Source: Dialister hominis (lineage in GTDB: Bacteria > Bacillota > Negativicutes > Veillonellales > Dialisteraceae). Taken from it: a DNA stretch of 64,000 nt. The notes beneath the pieces are model-generated. The model did no database searches. It saw nothing but the letters and a program-made list of their open reading frames with translations, and was not told the DNA's origin. Within the stretch, counting starts at the first letter, position 1; each line of letters starts with the position of its first letter. Of the stretch, positions 44,765-52,905 are shown one piece after another. The stretch covers positions 1,647,501-1,711,500 of the forward strand of contig NZ_AP019697.1 of the NCBI RefSeq assembly GCF_007164725.1, read 5' to 3'. The position numbers were made by a program, and so were the translations under genes.

Positions 44765-45984
44765 CGCTCTGATCCCCTTAACAACGACCTTGTCATGTTA
44801 CAAAACATTATAAAACACCTTTGCCATAATAAAAGAAATTGACCAGGGCACTACAAGCAGCATAATTCCCTACACCATCATTTTAAAGGGGCAACATCAG
44901 AGCCCACCCTCATTACGTGGCTCCGTTATAATTTGGAAAATAATCCAAAGGCAACACAGTCAACATGAAGTCCGACCGTCTGCAATTCTCCGGCCCACAT
45001 CAATCCTCAAATCTTTTCCTCAAAACTCCTCTTCCCGTCTCATCGTCTGGAGTCTGAATACCTAGTCATCTGCGGTCTCAAAACTCAAATCTCAAATCTC
45101 AATTCTATATATCATATATCCAACGTCTTCAAATACGCCCCGAATTCCTCTCCCAGATCTTCTCTCCGCAATGCAAACTCCACCACCGCTTTCAGATACC
45201 CCAGCTTATTGCCTGTATCATATCGCTTGCCGGTAAAATTATAGGCATACACATTCCCGCATCGGGCCATGACACGGAGGGCATCGGTAAGCTGGATTTC
45301 TCCACCCTTGCCAGGCTTTGTCTGCTCCAAGATATCAAAGACTTCCGGCGTAATCACATACCTGCCCAAAGCGGCAAACCGGCCGGGTGCTTCCTTGATA
45401 GATGGTTTTTCTATCATATCTACTACCTTCAGCAGGTCTAGATTCTCCGTCTTTTCTCCCTGAATAATGCCATAGGCAGATACTTTCTCCTCCGGTACCA
45501 CCTGACAGCCTACTACTGTACTTCCCGTTTCATAGTAACGGTCCATGAGCTGCTTCAGTGCCGGCTCTCCATTTCCTGTGTATACAATATCATCACCCAG
45601 GATAACGCCGAAGAGCTCTCCATCTACAAATTCTCTGGCACAGAGGATGGCATCACCAAGACCTCTCATATAAGGCTGGCGCACGTAGTGCACCTTGATG
45701 TCGGAAATCTTCCGGATTTCTTCCAGCTCCTTCAGCTTCCCCGATTCCATCAAGTGCTGCTCCAGCTCCGGAGAAGAATCGAAATGGTCTTCGATAGCCC
45801 GCTTTGCATGACCGGAAATAATAAGAATTTCCACGATTCCGCTGGCGCGGATTTCTTCCACAATATACTGGATAGCCGGTTTATCAACAATAGGCAGCAT
45901 CTCCTTGGGCATAGCCTTCGTTTCCGGAAGGAAACGGGTGCCGAAGCCTGCGGCGGGAATGACTGCCTTACGAATTTTCTGCAT
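43891..45984. repeat. 2.1-kb direct repeat, copy 1 (gtrB-galU)
   Basis: From ATATAAAGCC at 43891 to about the galU start the sequence is repeated at 52034-54125 in the same orientation. The 345-base space 44765-45111 inside it is identical in both copies, gene-free, and ends in CTCAAATCTC repeats. Most is identical; the galU part has two diverged patches. Confidence 0.92.
45112..45984 (-). CDS. galU: UTP-glucose-1-phosphate uridylyltransferase, copy 1
   Basis: A 290-residue protein of standard GalU length. AVIPAAGFGTRFLPETKAMPKEM is the nucleotidyltransferase signature. VDKPAIQYIVEEI, ISGHAKRAIEDHFD, AILCAREFVDGELFGVILGDDI and GKGGEIQLTDALR complete the active site. It makes UDP-glucose, used here by the GtrB-type transferase next to it and by galE at the head of the locus. 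A second, partly diverged copy is at 53253. The start has GAAGGGCGG upstream. It is now separated from the rest of the polysaccharide operon by the inserted island. Confidence 0.95.
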   Translation of the reverse strand: MQKIRKAVIPAAGFGTRFLPETKAMPKEMLPIVDKPAIQYIVEEIRASGIVEILIISGHAKRAIEDHFDSSPELEQHLMESGKLKELEEIRKISDIKVHYVRQPYMRGLGDAILCAREFVDGELFGVILGDDIVYTGNGEPALKQLMDRYYETGSTVVGCQVVPEEKVSAYGIIQGEKTENLDLLKVVDMIEKPSIKEAPGRFAALGRYVITPEVFDILEQTKPGKGGEIQLTDALRVMARCGNVYAYNFTGKRYDTGNKLGYLKAVVEFALRREDLGEEFGAYLKTLDI

Positions 45985-46097
45985 ACAAATCCGCCCTTCT
46001 TATTAGCTTGCATCCCGAATTTCATTTGATTTATTTATTTTATAAAATTGAATTTTTGACAAATTTAAGAAATATATACGTTTTATAGACATTATGG

Positions 46098-46103
46098 TAT
46101 AAT
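46098..46103 (+). promoter_or_regulatory. Extended -10 promoter of the ImmA operon
   Basis: TGGTATAAT is an extended -10 box 38 bases before the start codon. A weak or missing -35 suggests control by an activator or reliance on the extended -10. GGTATTACC just downstream (about 46117-46125) is a small palindrome that the operon's XRE protein could bind (inference). Confidence 0.45.
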
Positions 46104-46140
46104 AGTAATTACATTTGGTATTACCGAAAGGAGTTCAAAC

Positions 46141-46962
46141 ATGAATCATCCTCAGCCTTATAATACTCAAGTACTTTCTACGAACCCCCTTAGCCCCAAT
46201 ATCTTATTAATTCTTAAAACGCTAAATAATGTATTTGGATCCATTCTTCCCTCCAGCAAAAAGGATAATCCAACATTTATCAATTCTTCTCGATTCTTTG
46301 CAAATGATCTTATCCGCGAAGAATTGGCTAAATCAATTATCAGTAGCACTAGCAATAATGCCATTAAGCTCGTTCCATTTTCCAGATCATCATGGGCTTT
46401 GGTTCTTATGCTTGATTCTCTGCATCATATTGCATACTGCATCATTAATAAAACTGCATTAGAACGTCAGCAAAACAATAGAGACAGAGAAAAACCAGGA
46501 TATATTCAAGCCTTATTAAAACTATTAAATCAAGGACTCACTCCTTCGGAGCCCAGCTTATTTCCCCAAACTAATGAAGAATTATTCTCAAAAGAAACCT
46601 GTCAGGCGGAATTTGACAAAATGTTCAGCAATGATGAAAATGCAGAAATTCTTAAGAAGTCAAGGTTGATAATTGTCGAATATACCGCTCCGCATGGACT
46701 TTTAATGCAAATATCTGCCCTTTTGTTGAATCAATCGTTTGAGATAGCCAAAAAACTCAATCTTAATAAATATATCTATCATGAACCCTACTACCAGGAA
46801 AACAACGATGTTTCAAATATATCTGCCTCATATGAAAAACCTGCTGATATTACACTAAAAGGAAAGCTGCCTTTCGAATCATCAGCAGGCATAAAGCATG
46901 ATATTCAAGCCCCTGGTTTGTTGTCATTAAAGCAGAAAGATGAAGATGTTGATCAAAAATGA
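46141..46962 (+). CDS. Unknown 273-aa protein, partner of the XRE-ImmA/IrrE gene
   Basis: Not recognised with certainty. Begins MNHPQPYNTQVLSTNPLSPN after AAAGGAG seven bases upstream. It has no signal peptide; the middle includes a hydrophobic helix SSWALVLMLDSLHHIAYCII and, after residue 175, SRLIIVEYTAPHGLLMQISAL. The stop overlaps the next start by four bases (ATGA), so it is coupled to the XRE-metallopeptidase gene. Pairs of an unknown protein with an XRE-ImmA protein often behave as toxin-antitoxin or phage/ICE repressor-protease modules; which role this one has is open. The codon use and AT content differ from the house-keeping genes, a sign of transfer. Confidence 0.7.
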   Translation: MNHPQPYNTQVLSTNPLSPNILLILKTLNNVFGSILPSSKKDNPTFINSSRFFANDLIREELAKSIISSTSNNAIKLVPFSRSSWALVLMLDSLHHIAYCIINKTALERQQNNRDREKPGYIQALLKLLNQGLTPSEPSLFPQTNEELFSKETCQAEFDKMFSNDENAEILKKSRLIIVEYTAPHGLLMQISALLLNQSFEIAKKLNLNKYIYHEPYYQENNDVSNISASYEKPADITLKGKLPFESSAGIKHDIQAPGLLSLKQKDEDVDQK

Positions 46963-48155
46963 AAGCACAAATTTTTTCTGGAGTACGCCTAAAAAAAGCA
47001 AGACTTTTTAATGAAATGACTCTTAGCGATCTTGCCAAAGAAATTAGCGCTATCCCTCATTCAATAACAAAACAGTCATTATCCCTATATGAAAATGGCT
47101 CCGTCGCCCCAAAATACGAAACTATCTTGGCATTTGTGAAGGTATTGCAATTCCCCTATGATTATTTTTTCGAAAATGATTCATTTACCAGCAGCTCAGA
47201 ATCTACCTATTTTCGTTCCCTGCAATCAACCAGCAAACGTATTCGTCTTGCCTACAGAGAACAGGCGGATTTTACACTAGATATCTTCTCTGTTCTTAAC
47301 AAATATGTAAATTTCCCTCCATTGAGACTTACTCAATTACCTTTTGACGTACCAGACTTATCCGATGAAGAAATATCTGAATCCGAAATTACCAATCAGG
47401 AGATAGAAAAAGTAGCTGACCAGCTCCGATTATACTGGAAAATCCCAAATGGCCCCATAAAAAGTATGCAATATCTGGTTGAAAATAACGGTATACTCGT
47501 CTCACAAATCTCAGATACTGAAAAAGGTGTTGATGCATTCAGTCAACAGAAAACAATTGACGGTTCCATTCGTCCTCTCATTACTTTAGCCGTTGGGAAA
47601 AAGCCGGCATGCCGCATTCGCTTTGATATTGGGCACGAGTTGGGGCATATCATTTTACATCCCTGGAGCGAAAATTTGGAAGAATTATCTCCTGCCAACT
47701 TCAGAGAAAGAGAAAATCAGGCACAACGTTTTGCTGGTGCATTACTTTTACCTAGAAATGAATTTGTAAAAGATGTCATGGTTGCGCCATTAGATTTAGA
47801 TTACTATATAATATTAAAGCAAAAGTGGAATGTTTCGATTCAAGCAATGCTTTACCGGGCGCGTCAGTTGAATATCATTGACCCCGAATTTTATCAAAAA
47901 CTAATGATTAAATTATCTCGAAAAGGGTGGCGAAAAGAAGAGCCTTTGGACCATGCACCTTATATACTGCCAAACACGATTATGTCTCGTGCTATCCAAC
48001 TTATGCTAAGCAATAGTTACTCTGCTGAAGATATTCTTTCCGCAATGAAAGTAAATGGCTTAAGTTTATATCCCGAAATGATTGAGCGCCTCTGCTCGCT
48101 TCCTCATCGTACTTTAACTCCTAAAACCTCATTTCCACCTTTATCGATAAAATAA
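46959..48155 (+). CDS. XRE-family HTH and ImmA/IrrE metallopeptidase protein
   Basis: A 398-residue protein. Residues 1-70 are an XRE helix-turn-helix (VRLKKARLFNEMTLSDLAKEI, SITKQSLSLYENGSVAPKYET). Around residue 220-232 RIRFDIGHELGHIILHP contains HELGH, the zinc HExxH site of ImmA/IrrE proteases, with the later ENQAQRFAGALLLP supplying the third ligand region. In known cases such proteases cut a repressor after a signal; here the repressor-like domain is fused to the protease. The start overlaps the previous gene; there is no separate ribosome site, so expression depends on coupling. It converges on the toxin-antitoxin-chaperone module at a shared terminator. Confidence 0.88.
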   Translation: MKAQIFSGVRLKKARLFNEMTLSDLAKEISAIPHSITKQSLSLYENGSVAPKYETILAFVKVLQFPYDYFFENDSFTSSSESTYFRSLQSTSKRIRLAYREQADFTLDIFSVLNKYVNFPPLRLTQLPFDVPDLSDEEISESEITNQEIEKVADQLRLYWKIPNGPIKSMQYLVENNGILVSQISDTEKGVDAFSQQKTIDGSIRPLITLAVGKKPACRIRFDIGHELGHIILHPWSENLEELSPANFRERENQAQRFAGALLLPRNEFVKDVMVAPLDLDYYIILKQKWNVSIQAMLYRARQLNIIDPEFYQKLMIKLSRKGWRKEEPLDHAPYILPNTIMSRAIQLMLSNSYSAEDILSAMKVNGLSLYPEMIERLCSLPHRTLTPKTSFPPLSIK

Positions 48156-48196
48156 AAAAATCCGGCCTCTTTAATTGAAGCCAGATTCTTTTATTT
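48155..48196. terminator. Bidirectional terminator between the ImmA operon and the TAC operon
   Basis: AATCCGGC and GCCAGATT pair with one mismatch, with A and T runs outside. It separates the convergent operons. Confidence 0.7.
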
Positions 48197-48206
48197 ACGT
48201 CTTACT

Positions 48207-48647
48207 TTACTCCTGTGAAGGTTTGGTGTTATTGGTTTCCACATCAGTAAAATCCATAAATGGTAAATTATAAGGCCGCAAGCCTGCATTCACTGTAAGA
48301 AACGAAAGCATTGGCCTGATGTAACTATAGAGAACAGCAGGAAAATTAACTTTCAGATAACCTTGTTTAATATCTTCTGGTACACCTTTCCCGATCTCGA
48401 ACATTGCCTGCATTGTTATGTCCGCAAAGAATGGACATGAATCCGATTTTTCTCCCACAATAGCCTGTAGTGAAGCAACATACTGAAAATTAGAAAGCTC
48501 GGTAATCTCTACCTTAGGTTGTATCCTAATTGTAACAGGATGGGGCTTATCAGCTGCCTGAGATATCTGCTGTAAAAAACCTTCATTAGTAACAAATTCA
48601 CACCTTTTCAGCATTGGATTGCTAAATTTGATGGGACTGCGCTTCAT
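48207..48647 (-). CDS. SecB-like chaperone of a toxin-antitoxin-chaperone module
   Basis: A 146-residue protein, the length of SecB. The first half has beta-strand patterns of the type TIRIQPKVEITELSNFQYVA followed by SLQAIVGEKSDSCPFFADIT. The second half AVLYSYIRPMLSFLTVNAGL followed by RPYNLPFMDF matches the SecB segment where the N-x-L-F-P-Y-x-R motif precedes helix 1 and the L-A-P-V-N-F strand. I read it as SecB-like from this pattern, not from a search. In TAC systems a dedicated SecB-like protein protects the antitoxin from aggregation and proteolysis. It follows the antitoxin gene by 11 bases with its own GGAGG site seven bases before ATG. It is the last gene of the operon. Confidence 0.78.
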   Translation of the reverse strand: MKRSPIKFSNPMLKRCEFVTNEGFLQQISQAADKPHPVTIRIQPKVEITELSNFQYVASLQAIVGEKSDSCPFFADITMQAMFEIGKGVPEDIKQGYLKVNFPAVLYSYIRPMLSFLTVNAGLRPYNLPFMDFTDVETNNTKPSQE

Positions 48648-48658
48648 GTCTTTTCCTC

Positions 48659-49360
48659 CTATGCCGCAATATTAAGGATATTGTCTTCTTTAATACTGCT
48701 TTCATTATTCATTCCCCTGTCACAAGCTCCTGAAATCAGATACTCACCTGAAATATGAAATAGCACCGTCTGTGACTCATTTGAATTAGCAGATGCAGTA
48801 TGGTACTCTCTTTCCATAATTTCATAATCTGAGGAATACACAATCTGAAAATTCTTCAATGTATCAGTAAATTTTCCAACTTCATCTGTATTATTCTGTT
48901 TGCAGAGTTCTTTGATTCTCTTAAATAACAAATCGCGGTCTTTAGGGTTTAAGGAGTTTTCATTCATTTGCAAATACTCCTCCATGTGAACAGGATTTCG
49001 TAAAAATAACAGTAAAGCATTATGAACGTAATCCTGTAAAGATCCATTTTCATAACGTACAATAGTTTTGTCCCCCCAATTCAACAGTTTTGAAAAAGCT
49101 CGTTGACTCAAACAATATTGTTCACGTATTGCTTTGATTTCATTCGGAAAAAGGAGTTTATGCTTTCTTCGATAAATATCATATACCTTCTTTAAGGTCT
49201 GGCTGTCAAGCGTCCGAGAATATAACTCGTTTCCACAATGCATACAAACCATTACTTGGGCTTTTACAGGAATCTCATCACCATAAACCGGGTAAACTTC
49301 ATCCTTATTTACGATTTTCACATCTTCTTCATTATGGCAATAGTCACAGTACTCACGCAT
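48659..49360 (-). CDS. MqsA/YgiT-type antitoxin with long C-terminal extension
   Basis: A 233-residue protein. The N-terminal zinc finger has CDYC at 5-8 and CMHC at 38-41. A helix-turn-helix follows at about 75-110 (IKAIREQYCLSQRAFSKLLN, then KTIVRYENGSLQD). MqsA itself is about 131 residues, so the last hundred residues are extra, ending in hydrophobic EDNILNIAA. In TAC systems the antitoxin carries a C-terminal chaperone-addiction segment, and this extension would be its place (inference). It should neutralise the toxin and repress the operon. AAGGAGG lies seven bases before the ATG. It starts 12 bases after the toxin gene. Confidence 0.8.
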   Translation of the reverse strand: MREYCDYCHNEEDVKIVNKDEVYPVYGDEIPVKAQVMVCMHCGNELYSRTLDSQTLKKVYDIYRRKHKLLFPNEIKAIREQYCLSQRAFSKLLNWGDKTIVRYENGSLQDYVHNALLLFLRNPVHMEEYLQMNENSLNPKDRDLLFKRIKELCKQNNTDEVGKFTDTLKNFQIVYSSDYEIMEREYHTASANSNESQTVLFHISGEYLISGACDRGMNNESSIKEDNILNIAA

Positions 49361-49372
49361 TATAATTCCTCC

Positions 49373-49750
49373 TTATTTACCTCTCCAGGGTTCGTCTAAA
49401 TGAAATGACATACATTTCACAAACGGTTCAGAACCGTCCTCAACAAGTTTGAGCTTTATATAAAATCTTCTATTATCAATATCTTTCTTAAATTGCCAAA
49501 TATCGCCAGACCCATATTCATCCATATCATAATCATCTTCCGGACCCCTGAAATAGTTTTCAGATGATAATTCTGTTATGGTGTCCTCTACATCCTCAAT
49601 CATCAATCCATATCTGGTTAATTCGCGAAGATTAACTCTGGGAAGCAATTGCAGCTGTCCATCATAAACCAGCTTTCGACATCTTGCAAGAAAAGAGTTT
49701 ATCTCTTCCTTTGACGCTTGGTTGAACATAGACAGCCACCTTTCATTCAT
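49373..49750 (-). CDS. MqsR-family toxin
   Basis: A 125-residue protein. NSFLARCRKLVYDGQLQLLP, then LTRYGLMIEDVEDTITELSS, then DIWQFKKDIDNRRFYIKLKL followed by VKCMSFHLDEP follow the order of MqsR, an mRNA interferase of the RelE fold that cuts at GCU. It is the first gene of the operon, as mqsR is. Two starts are possible: the ATG at 49750 with no good ribosome site, and the ATG at 49729 (MFNQASKEEINSF) with AAGGTGG six bases upstream; the shorter form fits the family better. Catalytic residues cannot be confirmed by eye. It has low GC like its partners. Confidence 0.78.
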   Translation of the reverse strand: MNERWLSMFNQASKEEINSFLARCRKLVYDGQLQLLPRVNLRELTRYGLMIEDVEDTITELSSENYFRGPEDDYDMDEYGSGDIWQFKKDIDNRRFYIKLKLVEDGSEPFVKCMSFHLDEPWRGK

Positions 49751-49771
49751 AATTACAACTCTGTATACTTC

Positions 49772-49799
49772 ATTATATCGGATGAAGAAAAAAAGTCAA
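49772..49799 (-). promoter_or_regulatory. Sigma-70-like promoter of the TAC operon
   Basis: On the minus strand TTGACT and TATAAT are separated by 16 bases. TATAAT ends 22 bases before the 49750 start. The -35 box lies in one arm of the 44-bp palindrome, so binding there could control transcription. Confidence 0.7.
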
Positions 49800-49836
49800 G
49801 GAAGATGAGGTCATATGACCTCATCTTCCTTGACTT
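49793..49836. terminator. Perfect 44-bp palindrome: terminator and possible operator
   Basis: The centre is AGGTCATATGACCT and the outer ends are AAGTCAAGG and CCTTGACTT. On the minus strand it is followed by TTTTTTT... giving the form of a rho-independent terminator for a transcript arriving from higher coordinates. It also covers the -35 box of the TAC promoter. Confidence 0.7.
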
Positions 49837-49839
49837 AAG

Positions 49840-50207
49840 CAAATATCAAAAAGACACCACCCACCAAATGTAGATGTTACTCTCCTTGGAGTTCACTGAC
49901 TCTCCAATCGCTTATCGCCTGTCTCCCACGCACGTATTGGTAGACTCTGAAACGGCGTAATATTTAAGCCACTAAACACCACCGAGAGCCACGCGATACG
50001 CTGACGGGATCCAATAACTCTTTTCAGCACGATATGCGCTGGAGCTACAACCTGTTGCCAATGTACAATAAGCAGAAAATACCGCTATTATTACAGGTAA
50101 ATAAGAAGAAAGAAAACCACCTGAAGCGACCGGATCCCTCCTGTGTATTCAGTGGCTTCCCATCGCGTATTCACCGCCCCTATTACGTATCTCATAGCCC
50201 TCACGAG
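49840..50207. other. Orphan 370-bp segment without recognisable gene
   Basis: Between the palindrome and the IS1634-type element. Moderate GC, no convincing ribosome site or reading frame of conserved look; it does not match the gtrB 3' region that should have stood here next to the duplicated segment. It may be a relic of an older mobile element. Confidence 0.5.
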
Positions 50208-52036
50208 TATCCTAGATTCCCGATTTACATAACAAGGATTCAAGAGAGCATTGCCTCAAATTAACGATAAAATCTGATAAAATCCCATATTACGCCTTGA
50301 GTTTTTAATGGTTATGTGATATAATTTATTTAGACTACATAACGAGGTAAAACCCATGGCTATAGTTCGACAGCACGATAAACGCAGTGGTATTACATAT
50401 GTCTACGAATCAACTTCTTACTGGGATAAGGAGAAGCAGCAGAGCCGCTCTCATCGGAAGCTTATTGGCCGTCTTGACCCGGAAACCGGCAAGGTAGTCC
50501 CCACTAAAGGTTGGGGAAAGAGGCGGGGCCAGTCAAAGGACAAAGCCCCTGCGCCCAGAAAAAGAGGCCCGGTGCCGTCAATCCACACCAAGCGGCTTTT
50601 CTATGGCGCAACTTATCTCTTTGACCAGATTGGAGAGGCTACCGGTGTTGCTGCCGATTTAAAGACCTGCTTCCCCGATTCTTACCGCCAGATTCAGTCC
50701 ATTGCCTATTATCTTATCCTTGAGAACAGGAACCCTTTATTCCGGTTTGCCGGATGGGCAAAGCTCCATAAGCATCCATACGGTGAGAATATCCCATCTC
50801 CGCGGAGCTCCGAGATTTTCCAGTCCATCTCTGAGGAAGCAAAGATGCGTTTCTTCCGTCTGCAGGGCAGGCGGCGTGCAGAGAAGGAGTGCTGGGCTTA
50901 TGACACGACATCTATTTCCAGCTGCTCCCAGCTTCTGAAGCAGGTGAAATACGGGAAGAACAAGGACAATGACCGGCTTCCGCAGATTAACCTGGCCCTT
51001 CTATTCGGCGAGGAATCGGGACTGCCATTCTATTACCGCAAGCTCTCCGGCAATATACCGGATGTGAAGACCGTAAATGAACTGGTACGGGAACTGGATG
51101 TTTTTGGCTATGGGAAGATTAAGCTGGTCATGGATCGCGGCTTCTACAGCAGGGATAACATTAACGCCCTGTATCGGCAGCACTATAAATTCATCATAGG
51201 CGTGAGGACGATGCTGGGGTATGTTAAAGATTTCATCGCAGAAATCGGGACCGGCAAGGATTCCTACGAGGCATACGATGAGAATCACGACCTCTACGCT
51301 TTCTCCAAGACCATCACCTGGGATTACGAGCAGAAACGGCCTTACAAAGGGGATGTGCTTAAGGATGAACGGCGTATGTATCTTCATCTCTACTATAACC
51401 CGGAAAAGCGGCTGGAAGATGAAAAGGCGTTAAACCGCAAACTCAGCAAACTCCGGCATGAATTGGAATCAGGGCAGAGAAAGGCGGACTATGAGAGCGA
51501 ATACGAACGGTATTTCATCATCAAGGAAACACCCAAGCTCGGCTTACAGATTACGGTCAACCAGGAAGCGATTGACAAAGCAAGGGAACGCTATGGTTTC
51601 TTCGCTCTTGTGAGCAATGAGGTCAAAGACCCAATTCTGGCCTTGAACATATACCGTACGAGAGATGTGGTAGAAAAGGCCTATCTTGACATCAAAGACC
51701 GTCTCAACATGCGCAGGACATTAGTTTCTTCAGAAAGTGCCCTGGAAGGTAAGATTTTTGTCGAATTTGTGGCACTTATTTACCTTTCCTACATCAAGCA
51801 GAGGATGTTTAAGGCAGGGCTGTTCGCCAAGTATACCATGGATGAACTACTTGATGAGCTTGACTCTATCGAATGCTTCATAGAGCCGGGAAAAGAACCA
51901 ATACAGGGAGAAGTCCTGGCTAAGCAGGAACAGCTGTATAGAGATTTAGGGGTTATACCGCTGTTGGCTGCTCCTGAAAATAGATGAGGTTAACTGTGGT
52001 CAAATGACTCGTTACGTATTTTGGGAATCCAGGATA
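50208..52036 (+). mobile_element. IS1634-type insertion sequence
   Basis: Left end TATCCTAGATTCCC and, read in reverse, right end TATCCTGGATTCCC are inverted repeats that continue with TAC and TAAC matches. Length about 1.83 kb with one intact transposase gene. The right end lies exactly at the border of the duplicated gtrB segment and cuts off the gtrB 3' end. The left flank does not continue gtrB, so the IS also marks a rearrangement point. Confidence 0.82.
50356..51987 (+). CDS. IS1634/IS4-type transposase
   Basis: A 543-residue protein. It starts MAIVRQHDKRSGITYVYEST after an AGGTAAAACCC region (GAGGT nine bases before ATG), with a good TATAAT promoter 33 bases upstream. The DDE motifs are WAYDTTSISS, KLVMDRGFYSRDNI and, in the C-terminal helix region, YRTRDVVEKAYLDIKDRLNMR as the glutamate motif of the IS4/IS1634 groups. 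The frame is intact, so the element may be active. The preceding bases 50209-50355 are its left end and promoter. Confidence 0.92.
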   Translation: MAIVRQHDKRSGITYVYESTSYWDKEKQQSRSHRKLIGRLDPETGKVVPTKGWGKRRGQSKDKAPAPRKRGPVPSIHTKRLFYGATYLFDQIGEATGVAADLKTCFPDSYRQIQSIAYYLILENRNPLFRFAGWAKLHKHPYGENIPSPRSSEIFQSISEEAKMRFFRLQGRRRAEKECWAYDTTSISSCSQLLKQVKYGKNKDNDRLPQINLALLFGEESGLPFYYRKLSGNIPDVKTVNELVRELDVFGYGKIKLVMDRGFYSRDNINALYRQHYKFIIGVRTMLGYVKDFIAEIGTGKDSYEAYDENHDLYAFSKTITWDYEQKRPYKGDVLKDERRMYLHLYYNPEKRLEDEKALNRKLSKLRHELESGQRKADYESEYERYFIIKETPKLGLQITVNQEAIDKARERYGFFALVSNEVKDPILALNIYRTRDVVEKAYLDIKDRLNMRRTLVSSESALEGKIFVEFVALIYLSYIKQRMFKAGLFAKYTMDELLDELDSIECFIEPGKEPIQGEVLAKQEQLYRDLGVIPLLAAPENR

Positions 52037-52905
52037 TAAAGCCCCATAATCCCCAGAGCCAGCAGGATCAAACCGCCCAGCAGCGTAATAATGCAGACCA
52101 GCGAAGGCCACCCAGCCGCCGGATCCCCATAAAGCAGCGCACGGATAACAATAAAAACCAGTGCAATGAACGACACCCCACACATGAGAATCCCCATGAC
52201 GGAAGACAAATAAAGCGGAACCGTCGTATAAGCCAGAATACCTTCGATGGAATACTTGAAAAGCTTCCAGAAAGACCACTTCGTCTCTCCAGCGCTCCGC
52301 TCCACATTCTCATAGGCCAGCCACTTTGTGTGAAACCCTACCCAGCTGAAAATGCCTTTTGAAAAGCGATTATACTCACTATCTTGAATCACCGCATCCA
52401 CCATCTGACGGCTCATCATTCGATAATCCCTAGCTCCGTCCACAATCTCTGTATCCGACAGCTCATTGATAATCTTATAAAAAAGGCGCGCAAAAAAAGA
52501 GCGGATTTGCGGCTCCCCTTTCCTCGTTGTTCTTCGCGTGGCCACACAATCATAATCCGTATCCGAATTATGAAGTATCTGCCACATTTCAGGCAACAAA
52601 GATGGAGGATCCTGCAAATCCACATCCATAGTTACTACATAATTGCCCTTCGCCATCTGAAGTCCGGCATAAAGGGCTGCTTCTTTACCAAAATTACGAG
52701 AGAAAGAAATGTAACGGACTACCCCCCCCGATTTTTTATTCAGGTCACGCAAAATAGCGAGGGTATTGTCCTTACTCCCGTCATCCACGAAACAATATTC
52801 AACTTCTGCATCAATCTGCCCCTTGATTTTCTCTACCGTATCATAAAAAATCGGTATTGTAGCTTCCTCATTAAAGCAAGGTACTACTATAGATAAAAGT
52901 TCCAA
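52012..52905 (-). CDS. GtrB-type glycosyltransferase (GT2), copy 2, in frame but 3'-truncated by an IS
   Basis: A 297-residue protein from the same TTG start as copy 1. It is identical to copy 1 except that the homopolymer has eight G (plus-strand C at 52722-52729), which keeps the frame through KSGGVVRYISFSRNFGKE. GT2 motifs are complete (VDLQDPP, ARDYRMMSRQ, FSKGIFSWVGFHTKW) and both C-terminal membrane helices remain. After LALGIMGLYI the reading enters the IS end and stops after LDSQNT, so the last 19 or so native residues are replaced by six. The enzyme may still be active because the lost tail is a cytoplasmic basic stretch (inference). The GtrII-like partner gene is missing downstream of this copy. 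Confidence 0.88.
   Translation of the reverse strand: MELLSIVVPCFNEEATIPIFYDTVEKIKGQIDAEVEYCFVDDGSKDNTLAILRDLNKKSGGVVRYISFSRNFGKEAALYAGLQMAKGNYVVTMDVDLQDPPSLLPEMWQILHNSDTDYDCVATRRTTRKGEPQIRSFFARLFYKIINELSDTEIVDGARDYRMMSRQMVDAVIQDSEYNRFSKGIFSWVGFHTKWLAYENVERSAGETKWSFWKLFKYSIEGILAYTTVPLYLSSVMGILMCGVSFIALVFIVIRALLYGDPAAGWPSLVCIITLLGGLILLALGIMGLYILDSQNT

Noticed and set aside
49793-49836. 44-bp palindrome as the end of an insertion sequence
   Set aside because: No matching copy or target duplication is found on the other side of a gene, and the T run after it suits a terminator.
50034-50264. 76-codon plus-strand frame before the IS transposase
   Set aside because: It runs across the left end of the IS, has no ribosome site and no recognisable motif.
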